In this document: piece by piece, positions 16,589-25,021 of the stretch | Numbering within the stretch: position 1 is the stretch's first letter | Layout: every line of letters starts with the position of its first letter | Assembly: GCF_000964005.1 (NCBI RefSeq) | Contig: NZ_JXYP01000029.1 | Location: 86,681 to 150,680 of the forward strand | Reading direction: 5' to 3' | DNA from: Williamsia herbipolensis | Lineage (GTDB): Bacteria; Actinomycetota; Actinomycetes; Mycobacteriales; Mycobacteriaceae | Length of the DNA: 64,000 nt | Made by a program: the position numbers and the translations under genes | Notes under the pieces: generated by a model | Databases searched by the model: none | What the model saw: the letters and a program-made list of their open reading frames with translations, nothing else | What the model was told of the DNA's origin: nothing

Positions 16589-17458
16589 ATGGCTACCCCC
16601 AAGCAGTGGTTCGACGGTGCGCGGCCGCGCACGTTCCCGAATGCGATCGCCCCCGTGGTGGCGGGCACCGGCGCGGCGGGCTGGCTCGGCGACGCGGTGT
16701 GGTGGAAGGCGCTGCTGGCGCTCGCGGTGTCGTTGTCGCTGATCGTCGGGGTCAACTACGCCAACGACTTCTCCGACGGCATCCGCGGCACCGACGACGA
16801 CCGCGTCGGACCGATGCGCCTCGTCGGGTCGAAGGCCGCCCCCGCGGTGGCGGTGCGCAACGCCGCGTTCGCCGCGTTCGGTCTGGCCGCGGTCTGCGGT
16901 CTGGTCCTGGCGCTGAGCAGTGCGTGGTGGCTCGTCATCGTGGGCGTCGTGTGCATCGCGGGCGCCTGGTTCTACACCGGCGGCACGAGGCCGTACGGCT
17001 ACGCCGGCCTCGGCGAGGTCGCGGTGTTCGTGTTCTTCGGGCTCGTCGCGGTGCTGGGCACACAGTTCGTGCAGGCCGAGCGGATCGACTGGGTCGGCGT
17101 GATCTGCGCGGTCGCCGTCGGTTCCTACTCGAGCGCCGTGCTCGTCGCGAACAATCTGCGCGACATCCCGTCGGACACCGTGTCGGGCAAGAACACCCTC
17201 GCGGTCCGCCTCGGCGACACGCGCACCCGCACCACGCACCTGGCGTTGGTGGCCCTGCCGTCGGTGCTCAGCCTCGTGCTCGTCATCGCGACGCCGTGGG
17301 CGCTGCTCGGTCTGGTCGCCGCACCGCTGGCGTGGCGGGCCAACGCACCGGTCCGCGGCGGCGCACTCGGGCCGGCCCTGATCCCTGCGATCGCGCAGGC
17401 CGGCATGGCGATGGTGGCGTGGGCCCTGGCGACCGCAGTCGCGTTGTTCCTCGCCTGA
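16589..17458 (+). CDS. menA: 1,4-Dihydroxy-2-naphthoate polyprenyltransferase MenA
   Basis: An integral membrane prenyltransferase of 289 residues that attaches the isoprenoid tail to dihydroxynaphthoate to make demethylmenaquinone. It shows about eight or nine membrane helices, the first Asp-rich motif NDFSDG (residues 59-64, with DDDR following) and the second, [22 protein letters not shown], near residues 187-208. The opening [20 protein letters not shown] is typical of actinobacterial MenA. It is divergent from the SARP gene. A strong terminator follows at 17475-17501. Confidence 0.95.
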   Translation: MATPKQWFDGARPRTFPNAIAPVVAGTGAAGWLGDAVWWKALLALAVSLSLIVGVNYANDFSDGIRGTDDDRVGPMRLVGSKAAPAVAVRNAAFAAFGLAAVCGLVLALSSAWWLVIVGVVCIAGAWFYTGGTRPYGYAGLGEVAVFVFFGLVAVLGTQFVQAERIDWVGVICAVAVGSYSSAVLVANNLRDIPSDTVSGKNTLAVRLGDTRTRTTHLALVALPSVLSLVLVIATPWALLGLVAAPLAWRANAPVRGGALGPALIPAIAQAGMAMVAWALATAVALFLA

Positions 17459-17474
17459 GCAGACGACACAACAC

Positions 17475-17501
17475 TGCGCCCGCGAGAAGCTCGCGGGCGC
17501 A
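17475..17501. terminator. Bidirectional intrinsic terminator
   Basis: An 11-bp perfect stem (17475-17485 with 17491-17501) and a 5-base loop lie between the convergent menA and Clp-N genes. There is no U tract, as is common in actinobacteria. Confidence 0.7.
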
Positions 17502-17518
17502 GCATGGTCGGTCACGGA

Positions 17519-18346
17519 TCAGACGGTGGCGCTCAACGCGTCGCGCAGCTTCTCGGGGGTGGTGACCGACTCGATCAATGCGCGGGAACGCTTGTCGTCG
17601 GTCTTGAGGATGCCGAGCAGCACGTGCTCGGCGGTGATCCGGTCGCTGTCCGACTCGCGGGCGATCTGCACGGCGTTGGCGATCGCGGCCCGCGCGTCGA
17701 CCGAGAACCGCGGCCGACCGAACGGGCCGCCCCGTCCGCGGGGACCGCGCCGGCCCCGGCCGCGCTCCCACGGGCCATCCGCGCTGTCGGGATCACCCAG
17801 CGGGCCGCCGAAACCACGACCCGGGACATCGCCGCGACCGGGGAACTCGCCACCGGGGAAGCCGGGGCGACCGAATGCGTCGTGCGGGTGGCCATGGCCG
17901 TGGCCGTGTCGGTGACCGCGGTGCCCACGGGGACCGGAGTCCTCGCCACCGCGCCGCGGTCCGCCACGACCGCCCCGTCCGCGGCGGTCGGCACCTCGCT
18001 GCGACCAGCCGTCGGTGATGTCGGTGCCGAAGGCGTTCTTGATCGCCGTGGCGACCTTGTCGAGGTCGATGCCGACGGACTTGAGGGCCTCGCGGTCCTC
18101 GTCGACCTGTGACGCGTCGGCGTCGTCGCTGTCGTCGGCGTCGCCGCGCACCTCGCGGACGGTGTCGCGGGCCGCGTCGAGCGTGAAGCCCTCGGCGGTG
18201 AGCCGGGTGAAGATCGGGGCGCGTGCGTTGCACAGCATCCCGAGGATCAGGTGATCGTTGCCGAGTTGGGTGTGCCCGAGGTCGGCGGCCTCCTCCATGG
18301 CGAAGGACAGGATGTGCCTGTTCTCGCGGGTGAAGTGTTCGAACAT
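17519..18346 (-). CDS. Double Clp-N domain protein with Gly/Arg/His-rich linker
   Basis: A 275-residue protein with two separate Clp-N half-domains and no AAA+ module. The first (about 1-65) opens MFEHFTRENRHILSFAMEEA with LGNDHLILGML. The second (about 205-270) has VDARAAIANAVQIARES and ITAEHVLLGIL. A low-complexity linker of about 90 residues lies between them, rich in Gly, Arg, Pro and His, with a GHRGHRHGHGHGHPH run. Clp-N domains bind substrates or adaptors of ClpC-type ATPases, so an adaptor or anti-adaptor role is likely (inference). The HTH gene 36 bases upstream is probably in the same operon. Confidence 0.82.
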   Translation of the reverse strand: MFEHFTRENRHILSFAMEEAADLGHTQLGNDHLILGMLCNARAPIFTRLTAEGFTLDAARDTVREVRGDADDSDDADASQVDEDREALKSVGIDLDKVATAIKNAFGTDITDGWSQRGADRRGRGGRGGPRRGGEDSGPRGHRGHRHGHGHGHPHDAFGRPGFPGGEFPGRGDVPGRGFGGPLGDPDSADGPWERGRGRRGPRGRGGPFGRPRFSVDARAAIANAVQIARESDSDRITAEHVLLGILKTDDKRSRALIESVTTPEKLRDALSATV

Positions 18347-18382
18347 GATGTGTCTCTTCTCAGTCGTGTGGTGGGTGTTGAT

Positions 18383-18622
18383 TCAGTCCCTCTCGCGAGC
18401 CGAGTGCTTCTGATGCACGGCCTGGCGGCTGATCTGCAGGACCTCTGCGATCGCCTGCCAGCTCCATCCCTGCTCGCGGGCACTGGCCACCTGCACCTCT
18501 TCGAGGCGGTCGGCCAGAGTTCGCAGGGCGCGCACCGCGGCCAGTCCCTGTGCGGGATCTGTGCTCGCCGCGGCCGTGGTGATGGTGTCGTTCTGTTCGG
18601 TGTCCACGTCGTCGCTCTGCAT
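18383..18622 (-). CDS. Small HTH protein, partner of Clp-N gene
   Basis: A 79-residue protein. Residues 28-79 form a helix RTLADRLEEVQVASAREQG followed by a helix-turn-helix WQAIAEVLQISRQAVHQKH, as in small sigma-region-4-like or DNA-binding regulators of actinobacteria. The first 25 residues are polar and disordered. It stands just before the double Clp-N gene on the same strand. The upstream region (18625-18680) is AT-rich for this genome (TAAGTTGACACTCACGGTG), fitting a promoter with TTGACA. Confidence 0.75.
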   Translation of the reverse strand: MQSDDVDTEQNDTITTAAASTDPAQGLAAVRALRTLADRLEEVQVASAREQGWSWQAIAEVLQISRQAVHQKHSARERD

Positions 18623-18694
18623 GGTGTCAGGTTAAGTTGACACTCACGGTGTTGTCAACATTTATTGACAGGCAATATTTCGGCGGCCGGTCCG

Positions 18695-21262
18695 CTACTC
18701 GTCGAGGACGGCTTCGCTGATGTTCATCCGCGCGGCACGCGCGGCGGGCAGGAAGGCGCCCGCGGTGCAGAGAACGAACGCGACGACGACGTAGAGGATC
18801 GTCGAGGCCTGCGGGTGGTACCCGATGTCGACCGAGGTGGTGGTGCCGAGCACCCGATCGCTCACGATGTGGAGCAACTCGCCGCTCGCGACGCCCAGCA
18901 CTGCCCCGACCGCGGCGATCGAGGCCGCCTCGGCCAACACCATCCGCGACACGAACTGCCGCGACGCACCCATCGCACGCAGCACCCCGAGTTCGCGGCG
19001 CCGTTCGATCACCGACAGCAGCAGCGTGTTGAGCAGGGCGATCGCGGCGACCAACGCCACGATCCACTGGATGGCGACGGTGAACGCGCCCGACTGTTTG
19101 ACCGAGGCCCGCGTGGCGTCGAGGGTCTCGGCGCCGCTGTAGACGAACACCGGGTGCGACGGGTCGGCGTCGGCCTGCGCGGCCGCGTTCACCGCGCGAC
19201 GCACCTGTGCGCCGTCGACCCCGGGGGCGTACCGCACCTGCAGGAAGGTGTTGCCGGGCCGCTGGAACCATTGCGACAGAAGCTGATCGGAGAGGGCGGC
19301 GGTGCCCGAGTCGAGGGTCACGTAGTCGACGGTCTGCAGAATCGGCAGCTCGTGGAACCCGGTGGGGGTCGCGAGTCGGAATCGGTCACCGACACCCAGT
19401 TTCAGCGTCCGCGCCAACACCTTCGACACGACGACACCCTCGCCGGCGAGCACCCGGCGCAGCACCTCCGGCGAGGTCTTCTTCACGTACGGGGCCTGGA
19501 TACCCGGCGCGAGACCCTGGACGAGGATGCGCGCCTCGCCGACGTTCACCGTCGCCCACTGACCACCGACGACCGCCGCGACACCGGGTACCGCGGCGAC
19601 ACGTCCGGCGACGCCCGAGTCGAGGATCGGTCCGCTGGGGATCTTCTCGACCGGCTGCGAGGAGACGTAGAGATCGGGATCGGCGAGACCGTCGAGCGCA
19701 CCCGACACCGATCCGACGAGATCGTTCATCGCCCCCGATGTGCCGACGCCGACCGACACCGCGACGGTGACCGTCATCAGCGTCGCCCAGGCACGGCGCG
19801 GGGAGCGTTCGGTGTTGACCGCGGCGAGCGTCCCCGGGCCACCGAGCCGCGCGGCCAACGCCGTGACCGCACGGATCAGCGGTCCGGTGACCGCGAAGAA
19901 GAACAGGAGCGTCCCGATGCTGGTGAGCACGGCGCCGCCGAACACGAGTCGCCCCTCGACGGTGTGCGCGATGAGCCACCCCGCCCCGACGAGCCCCAGA
20001 CCGCCGATACCGGCGAGCCACACCAGCGGACCCGGACCGCGGTCGCGGGCGAGCACCTCGCCGGGCACCATCGCCTCGATCGGCGACAGCGCGAACACCG
20101 ACCGCGCGGCGAGCACACTGGCCGCCACGCACGACGCCACACACGCGATGACCGCGATCGGCCCGACATACCAGGGCAGGTGGTAGCCGACCGTCGCGCC
20201 GACGGCCTCCGACGACACCTCGGGCAGTCGGCCGATGATCCACCGGCCGGCGAGCACCCCGACCGGGATGCCGATCAGGCCTCCGACCAGTCCGAACAGG
20301 GCGGCCTCGCCGATGAGGTCGCGCACGAGTTGCCCGCGGCGCCCACCGATCGCGCGGACCATCGCCAACATCTGTCGCCGCGAGGCGACGGCCATGTTCA
20401 TGGTGTTGAACACGAGGAACGCGGCGATCACGAGGGAGATGAGGGCGACGAGCAGCGTCGAATCGCGGGTCACCGAGCTCGCCGTCTCGACCTGACCCGC
20501 CCGGTAGTCGGGACGGTTCACCGCGGCACGCCCGGCGACCACCCGCTCGATCGAGGCCCGCAGAGCGGCCTTGTCGACGCCGGGCGCGGCGCCGATGAGG
20601 ATCGAGTCGAGGCGGCCCTGCTTGTCGGTGAGCCGTTGCGCGAGTGGCAGATACGCCGCGATGAACCGGCCACCGTTGATGGGTTTCGCCGCCGCGCTGT
20701 CGATGACCTCGACCACCGTCAGCGCGACGCCGTCGATCGTCACCTTCTGCCCCGCACTGAACCCGAGGCCCGGGCCGACCGCGATCGACGTCGAGGCATC
20801 GGGGCGGTTCGGCGACAACGCCTGTCCCGCGCCCGATCCCCCGGCGAGCACCTGACGCAGGGCACCGCCGAGACCGAGGATCGACACGTCGGCGCCGAGC
20901 ACGGTGACGGGTTTCGCGTCGAGGTAGATGGTGTCCTGGATCAGCGGCGCCACGGTCGACGCCTGCGGCACCTGCGCACGGATCTCACCGACGAGCGATT
21001 CGTCGAGGCCGCGGTCGCCGACGGAGGTGACGTCGAGATCGGCGGTCCCGGCGACCGTCGCCGACAGCTCACGCACCGAGGCGGTGATCGACCCGTAGGT
21101 ACCGAGCACGGCGACGAGCAGCGTCGACGACACCGTGATCACCATCAGCGAGGTGATCACCCGCAGACGGTGGCTGCGCAGCTCGCGCAGGTTGAGCACC
21201 CGCACCCGTGTCCACGTCGCGACCGGATCGAACCGACGTCGCGCTCCCCCGCCTCCCGACAT
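18695..21262 (-). CDS. FtsX/MacB-type ABC transporter permease
   Basis: An 855-residue permease with two FtsX modules. The first helix (about 30-52) is followed by a large extracytoplasmic domain to about 265, three helices (270-400), further helices around 430-490, a second extracytoplasmic domain and three C-terminal helices after 730, with RRELGVLRAMGASRQFVSRM, the loop typical of FtsX permeases. Such proteins with a LolD/MacB-like ATPase usually move lipids, peptides or lipoproteins by a mechanotransmission mechanism. The ATG follows directly on the ATPase stop codon with no gap. Confidence 0.88.
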   Translation of the reverse strand: MSGGGGARRRFDPVATWTRVRVLNLRELRSHRLRVITSLMVITVSSTLLVAVLGTYGSITASVRELSATVAGTADLDVTSVGDRGLDESLVGEIRAQVPQASTVAPLIQDTIYLDAKPVTVLGADVSILGLGGALRQVLAGGSGAGQALSPNRPDASTSIAVGPGLGFSAGQKVTIDGVALTVVEVIDSAAAKPINGGRFIAAYLPLAQRLTDKQGRLDSILIGAAPGVDKAALRASIERVVAGRAAVNRPDYRAGQVETASSVTRDSTLLVALISLVIAAFLVFNTMNMAVASRRQMLAMVRAIGGRRGQLVRDLIGEAALFGLVGGLIGIPVGVLAGRWIIGRLPEVSSEAVGATVGYHLPWYVGPIAVIACVASCVAASVLAARSVFALSPIEAMVPGEVLARDRGPGPLVWLAGIGGLGLVGAGWLIAHTVEGRLVFGGAVLTSIGTLLFFFAVTGPLIRAVTALAARLGGPGTLAAVNTERSPRRAWATLMTVTVAVSVGVGTSGAMNDLVGSVSGALDGLADPDLYVSSQPVEKIPSGPILDSGVAGRVAAVPGVAAVVGGQWATVNVGEARILVQGLAPGIQAPYVKKTSPEVLRRVLAGEGVVVSKVLARTLKLGVGDRFRLATPTGFHELPILQTVDYVTLDSGTAALSDQLLSQWFQRPGNTFLQVRYAPGVDGAQVRRAVNAAAQADADPSHPVFVYSGAETLDATRASVKQSGAFTVAIQWIVALVAAIALLNTLLLSVIERRRELGVLRAMGASRQFVSRMVLAEAASIAAVGAVLGVASGELLHIVSDRVLGTTTSVDIGYHPQASTILYVVVAFVLCTAGAFLPAARAARMNISEAVLDE

Positions 21263-21943
21263 CTACGCGTCTATCCGCCCGTCGCGGACGGTGACGGTGG
21301 TGTCGGCGAACTCGGCGGCTTTCGTGTCGTGGGTGACCATCAACACCAGTCGCCCCGAGTCGTCGTGGGCGAGTTCGGCCAGCAGTCCGAGGATCGCCGC
21401 ACCGGTGTGCGAGTCGAGGTTGCCGGTCGGTTCGTCGGCCAGCACGATCCGCGGATCCATGATCAGCGACCGCGCGATCGCGACGCGCTGCATCTGCCCG
21501 CCCGACAGCTCCGACGGCCGGTGGCCGGCGCGGTTGCCGAGCCCCACGCGGTCGAGCAGCGCCACCGCGTCGGCCTTCGACCTCCGCAGCGACGTCCCGT
21601 CGAGCAACCGGGGCAGCGCGACGTTCTCCCACGCCGACATCGTCGGCACCAGGTTGAAGAACTGGAAGATGAAACCGATGGTGCGCCTGCGGAACTCGGA
21701 CTGCTCGTCGTCGGACAGCGAGCCGATGTCGGAGCCCGAGACCACGATGCGACCCGAATCGGGGGCGTCGAGGGCCCCGATGACGTGCAGCAGCGTCGAC
21801 TTGCCCGCACCCGAGGGCCCCACCACCGACACGAACTGACCGCCGTCGAGGCGCAGGGTGAGGCCGTCGAGGGCGCGGACGGTCTCCTCACCCATGCGGT
21901 ACTCCCGCACGAGGTCGGTCGCCTCGATCGCGGGCGCGGTCAT
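21263..21943 (-). CDS. MacB/LolD-type ABC transporter ATPase
   Basis: A 226-residue nucleotide-binding subunit with Walker [14 protein letters not shown]-loop [16 protein letters not shown], signature [15 protein letters not shown], Walker [13 protein letters not shown] and H-loop MVTHD. The [10 protein letters not shown] sequence is typical of the MacB/LolD/FtsE group and matches the FtsX-type permease that follows. I start at the ATG at 21943 because it overlaps the desulfhydrase stop (ATGA); the open frame continues far upstream but is antisense-like shadow. Confidence 0.9.
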   Translation of the reverse strand: MTAPAIEATDLVREYRMGEETVRALDGLTLRLDGGQFVSVVGPSGAGKSTLLHVIGALDAPDSGRIVVSGSDIGSLSDDEQSEFRRRTIGFIFQFFNLVPTMSAWENVALPRLLDGTSLRRSKADAVALLDRVGLGNRAGHRPSELSGGQMQRVAIARSLIMDPRIVLADEPTGNLDSHTGAAILGLLAELAHDDSGRLVLMVTHDTKAAEFADTTVTVRDGRIDA

Positions 21944-23067
21944 TCCGGCCATCGACCGTGAGTCCAGAACTCGTCGAGCACGGCGCGCGGCTCGTCGAGC
22001 GACCAGCCGCACCCGGCGACCCAGTCGTCGTCGAAGTAGGTGTCGCCGTACCGGTCGCCGCCGTCGCAGAGGAGTGTGACCACGCTGCCGCCGGTGCCTG
22101 CGGCGAGCATGTCGGCGATGACGGCGAACGCGCCCCACACGTTGGTGCCCGTCGACCCGCCGACGCGACGGCCGAGGTGATCGGACACCAGCCGCGCGGT
22201 GGCCACCGACGCCGCGTCGGGGACCCGCAGCATCGCGTCGATCACCTGCGACACGAACGACGGCTCCACCCGCGGTCGCCCGATGCCCTCGATCTTCGAC
22301 CCGATTGCCGAGGTCACCGCTCCGTCGCCGGTGGCGTAGGCCGGGTGGAACACCGAGTTCTCGGGGTCGACCACGCACAGCCACGTGGGGTGGCGGCGGT
22401 AGCGGATGTAGCGGCCGATGGTCGCCGAGGTGCCGCCGGTGCCCGCGCCGACGACCACCCATGTCGGGATGGGGTGACGCTCGAGGCTCAGCTGCTGGTA
22501 GATCGACTCGGCGATGTTGTTGTTGCCGCGCCAGTCGGTGGCGCGTTCGGCCATCGTGAACTGGTCGATGAAATGCCCGCCGAGCTCCTCGGCGAGGGCG
22601 GCCGCGGCGGTGTACACCTCCGACGGCGAGTCGACGAAGTGGCACCGACCGCCCTGACGCTCGATGAGCGCGACCTTCGACGTGGAGGTGCTGCGCGGCA
22701 TCACCGCCACGAACGGCACCCCGATGAGCGCCGCGAAGTAGGCCTCGGAGACCGCGGTGGACCCCGACGACGCCTCGATGACCGGCGTCGATTGCGTGAT
22801 CCAGCCGTTGCACAGCGCGTAGAGGAACAGCGAGCGCGCCAGGCGGTGCTTGAGCGAACCCGTGATGTGGGTGCTCTCGTCCTTCAGATACAGGTCGATG
22901 GCGGTGGGCTCGCCGTCGGCACCGACGAACCTCGACCACTCCGGCAGCGGGAACCGCACGAGGTGGGTGTCGGCGCTGCGGGTGGCGTCGGCCTCGATCA
23001 GCCGGATCGCGGTGTCGACCCACTCGCGCGACGCCCGATGGTCGACCAGCGGGCCCCCCGACGTCAC
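21940..23067 (-). CDS. cds1: PLP-dependent cysteine desulfhydrase / cysteine synthase family (Cds1-like)
   Basis: A 375-residue fold-type II PLP enzyme. The likely PLP lysine is in GSLKHRLA, the phosphate-binding loop in [10 protein letters not shown], and the substrate loop in [15 protein letters not shown]. It ends in a region with [14 protein letters not shown], which marks the Cds1 group (Rv3684) rather than plain CysK. Cds1 degrades cysteine to pyruvate, ammonia and hydrogen sulfide. It starts with GTG overlapping the DUF4229 stop (GTGA) and ends overlapping the ABC ATPase start, so it is firmly part of this operon. Confidence 0.82.
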   Translation of the reverse strand: MTSGGPLVDHRASREWVDTAIRLIEADATRSADTHLVRFPLPEWSRFVGADGEPTAIDLYLKDESTHITGSLKHRLARSLFLYALCNGWITQSTPVIEASSGSTAVSEAYFAALIGVPFVAVMPRSTSTSKVALIERQGGRCHFVDSPSEVYTAAAALAEELGGHFIDQFTMAERATDWRGNNNIAESIYQQLSLERHPIPTWVVVGAGTGGTSATIGRYIRYRRHPTWLCVVDPENSVFHPAYATGDGAVTSAIGSKIEGIGRPRVEPSFVSQVIDAMLRVPDAASVATARLVSDHLGRRVGGSTGTNVWGAFAVIADMLAAGTGGSVVTLLCDGGDRYGDTYFDDDWVAGCGWSLDEPRAVLDEFWTHGRWPE

Positions 23068-23444
23068 GATCGGGGGTCGCCGGAACCGTCGGGACGCGGC
23101 GATCCCTGCAACCGCGCCTGCAACGCGTCGCGCTTGGCGCGGCGGTCGGCGTCGACCGCGGAGATGGCGGAGTTGACGTCGGTGCGCAGCCGCTTGAACA
23201 ACAGCATGCCCAGCGGCAGCGCGATCACGACGGCGAAGATCGCGGCGACGAGGATCGGCACGTCGACCCCCGCGAGGTGCCCCACGCCGTAGATGATCGC
23301 GGCCAACACGATGACAAGGCCAAGGCGCGCAACGGTGTACAGGATCAACGCCGTCGCGAGACCGCGTCCGGCACCGACCGCAGCGGCGTCCGTGGGGGCA
23401 CCCGTGGGAGCCGGCTGGGGAGCGGATGAGTCACGTTCGTTCAC
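23064..23444 (-). CDS. DUF4229 membrane protein
   Basis: A 126-residue protein: a disordered Pro/Ala/Thr N terminus, two membrane helices (about 33-56 and 63-83), then a charged helix [29 protein letters not shown]. This is the DUF4229 layout of actinobacteria; a similar gene lies between menA and the cytochrome maturation genes in mycobacteria. Function is unknown. It is the first gene of the operon with cds1 and the FtsX-type exporter. Confidence 0.75.
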   Translation of the reverse strand: MNERDSSAPQPAPTGAPTDAAAVGAGRGLATALILYTVARLGLVIVLAAIIYGVGHLAGVDVPILVAAIFAVVIALPLGMLLFKRLRTDVNSAISAVDADRRAKRDALQARLQGSPRPDGSGDPRS

Positions 23445-23490
23445 CCTGTCAGCCTACGTCGAGAGGGCCCTGCGCCCGCGATGCCCGATT

Positions 23491-23508
23491 TTTACCATTG
23501 ATTTACCA
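23491..23508. promoter_or_regulatory. AT-rich TTTACCA direct repeat, 11-bp period
   Basis: TTTACCA occurs at 23491-23497 and 23502-23508 in the divergent spacer between DUF4229 and bldC, in an AT-rich patch. BldC-type proteins bind AT-rich direct repeats head to tail, so this may be an autoregulatory site (inference). Confidence 0.35.
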
Positions 23509-23656
23509 ACAGCTGACCGTTCGAACACCTTGGATTCTCGGTGTAATCATGTTGTCGGGCAGCGAAACAACAGTTTCATCGGTCACAGCCAGATCAGATG
23601 CCCACCACCGCCGATCTCGGTCGACGGTCGGGGGCCCAGCACGAGGAGAACGACAC

Positions 23657-23899
23657 ATGACTGCAGCATTCAACGCCATGCCCGGGGGCGCACTCCCGAC
23701 GTCGATGCCGATCACCCCGCGGGTGGCCAGTCAGCACACGCTGACCCCCGGACAGGTGGCGGCGATGTTCAACGTCAACCCCAAGACCGTGGCCCGCTGG
23801 GCCAGCTCCGGCCTGCTGGGCGCCATCCGTACCCCCGGTGGTCATCGCCGGTTCCGCGAGGCCGATGTCGTGGCCCTGCTCAACCGCAAGACCGACTGA
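23657..23899 (+). CDS. bldC: BldC-like MerR-type DNA-binding protein
   Basis: An 80-residue protein made of one winged-helix MerR-like domain: LTPGQVAAMFNVNPKTVARWA, then GLLGAIRTPGGHRRFREADVVALL. The GGHRRF wing motif and the absence of a dimerisation helix or effector domain identify the BldC family, which controls development in Streptomyces and is widespread in actinobacteria. AGGAGA before the ATG fixes the start. A strong terminator follows. Confidence 0.88.
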   Translation: MTAAFNAMPGGALPTSMPITPRVASQHTLTPGQVAAMFNVNPKTVARWASSGLLGAIRTPGGHRRFREADVVALLNRKTD

Positions 23900-23924
23900 C
23901 CTCTCTCGCACCACTCGTCGAGCC

Positions 23925-23964
23925 CGCGGGCCGCATCCGGACTCACCCCCGGGTGCGGCCCGCG
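23925..23964 (+). terminator. Intrinsic terminator after bldC
   Basis: A 16-bp stem (23925-23940 with 23949-23964, one G-U pair) with an 8-base loop begins 25 bases after the bldC stop. Confidence 0.75.
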
Positions 23965-24067
23965 TTCGTCGTCACACCGGGCCGCGGTCGGCCTGCGACC
24001 AGCATCGACGGCCCGATTCGTCGGACTCCCGTAACGTGGACCTACCCATACGTTCGTGGAGGTTCTC

Positions 24068-24346
24068 GTGGTCGTCGTCGTTGCCCTGGTCGTCGCGATA
24101 GGTGTCGCCTATCTGGTGTGGAAGGCGTTCGGGCCGGACACGACGACGCCTAGCGCACCGACGTCGTCCCGGCGCGGCCCCATCGGCCCGGACGACGACC
24201 CCGATTTCCTGCTCGACCTCGGTCACGATCGTCGCACCCCGCGCAGCCCGCGACGCGACACGAACGGCACCGATCCGACCGGCGACGACACGGTCACTCC
24301 CCCGGCCCCCGACGCCGACGATCCGCGCCCCGGAACGGGCTCCTGA
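24068..24346 (+). CDS. Small single-pass membrane protein with charged tail
   Basis: A 92-residue protein: one N-terminal membrane helix (about residues 1-19), then a Pro/Asp/Arg/Thr-rich tail with no visible domain. I start at the GTG at 24068 because GGAGG lies five bases before it; an earlier in-frame GTG at 24056 would overlap that site. Unknown function. A tail-exposed anchor or small regulatory protein is possible. Confidence 0.6.
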   Translation: MVVVVALVVAIGVAYLVWKAFGPDTTTPSAPTSSRRGPIGPDDDPDFLLDLGHDRRTPRSPRRDTNGTDPTGDDTVTPPAPDADDPRPGTGS

Positions 24347-24501
24347 TCGATGTTCGGCTCGTAGTACCTGATGAACGACCACTAAAGGTAGAGTTCACCG
24401 AAGAAATAAAAGCAAGGTGGACACATTCTTGTCCGCACGGTGAGTTCAATCTGCTGCGAAGGTGATCTGGTCGGTCATCTTCTCTAGATCGGGGAGCACG
24501 A

Positions 24502-24933
24502 ATGACCACGACGAGCGACGTTCACACAGCCCGGTCTTTTGCCGAGAGTCTCAATGAACTGTTCGATACCGTTCGCGATGAGAACGGAATTCCCTACACG
24601 GGGAAAAAGATCGCGCTGAAGGCGAATCGACTCGGTTACACCCTGAGCGACGCCTACATCTCACAACTGCGCACCGGTAAGGCCAAGACACCGTCTTTCC
24701 GCACGGTGGAAGCGATTTCGCGCGCGTTCGAGATCAGCGTGACCTACTTCCTGTCCGATCCGGACGAGGATCTCAAGCGGGTCGAGCAGCAGCGCGAATA
24801 CGTCGCGATGGCCGCCGAGACCGGCGCCCATCTCGCCGCGTTCCGGCACGGCGAACTGTCGGTGTCGACCATCGACACCATCATCGAATTGCTCAAGGTG
24901 GTTCGTCAGCAGAATCTGCGCGACGGAGAGTAA
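24502..24933 (+). CDS. EspR-like XRE-family HTH regulator
   Basis: A 143-residue protein. The N-terminal SFAESLNELFDTVRDENG and the HTH around YTLSDAYISQLRTGKAKTPS, then ISRAFEISVTYFLSDPDEDL, follow the layout of M. tuberculosis EspR (Rv3849): an HTH with an N-terminal helix and a C-terminal dimerisation helix bundle (about 90-143). EspR is a nucleoid-associated regulator of ESX-1 and envelope genes. GGGGAG lies eight bases before the ATG. The 155 bases upstream are unusually A-rich for this genome, as expected for a strong or AT-targeted promoter. Confidence 0.78.
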   Translation: MTTTSDVHTARSFAESLNELFDTVRDENGIPYTGKKIALKANRLGYTLSDAYISQLRTGKAKTPSFRTVEAISRAFEISVTYFLSDPDEDLKRVEQQREYVAMAAETGAHLAAFRHGELSVSTIDTIIELLKVVRQQNLRDGE

Positions 24934-24960
24934 TTCGTTCGCTCGCACGCACGATCACAG

Positions 24961-24999
24961 ACAGGTGTGGCCCGGTCCGATGGACCGGGCCACACCTGT
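24961..24999. terminator. Strong bidirectional terminator
   Basis: An 18-bp perfect stem (24961-24978 with 24982-24999) closed by GAT separates the convergent EspR-like and ccsB genes. It is the longest perfect hairpin noted in the window. Confidence 0.85.
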
Positions 25000-25021
25000 T
25001 TCGCTAGCAGCGCGAAATGCT

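Noticed and set aside
14151..16742. 863-codon plus-strand frame opposite the SARP gene
   Set aside because: Composition is the Gly/Arg/Asp shadow typical of high-GC antisense frames; the SARP gene on the other strand has clear domains.
18665..21961. 1098-codon plus-strand frame opposite the FtsX permease and ATPase
   Set aside because: His/Arg/Asp-rich shadow with no motifs; the opposite strand carries well-defined ABC transporter genes.
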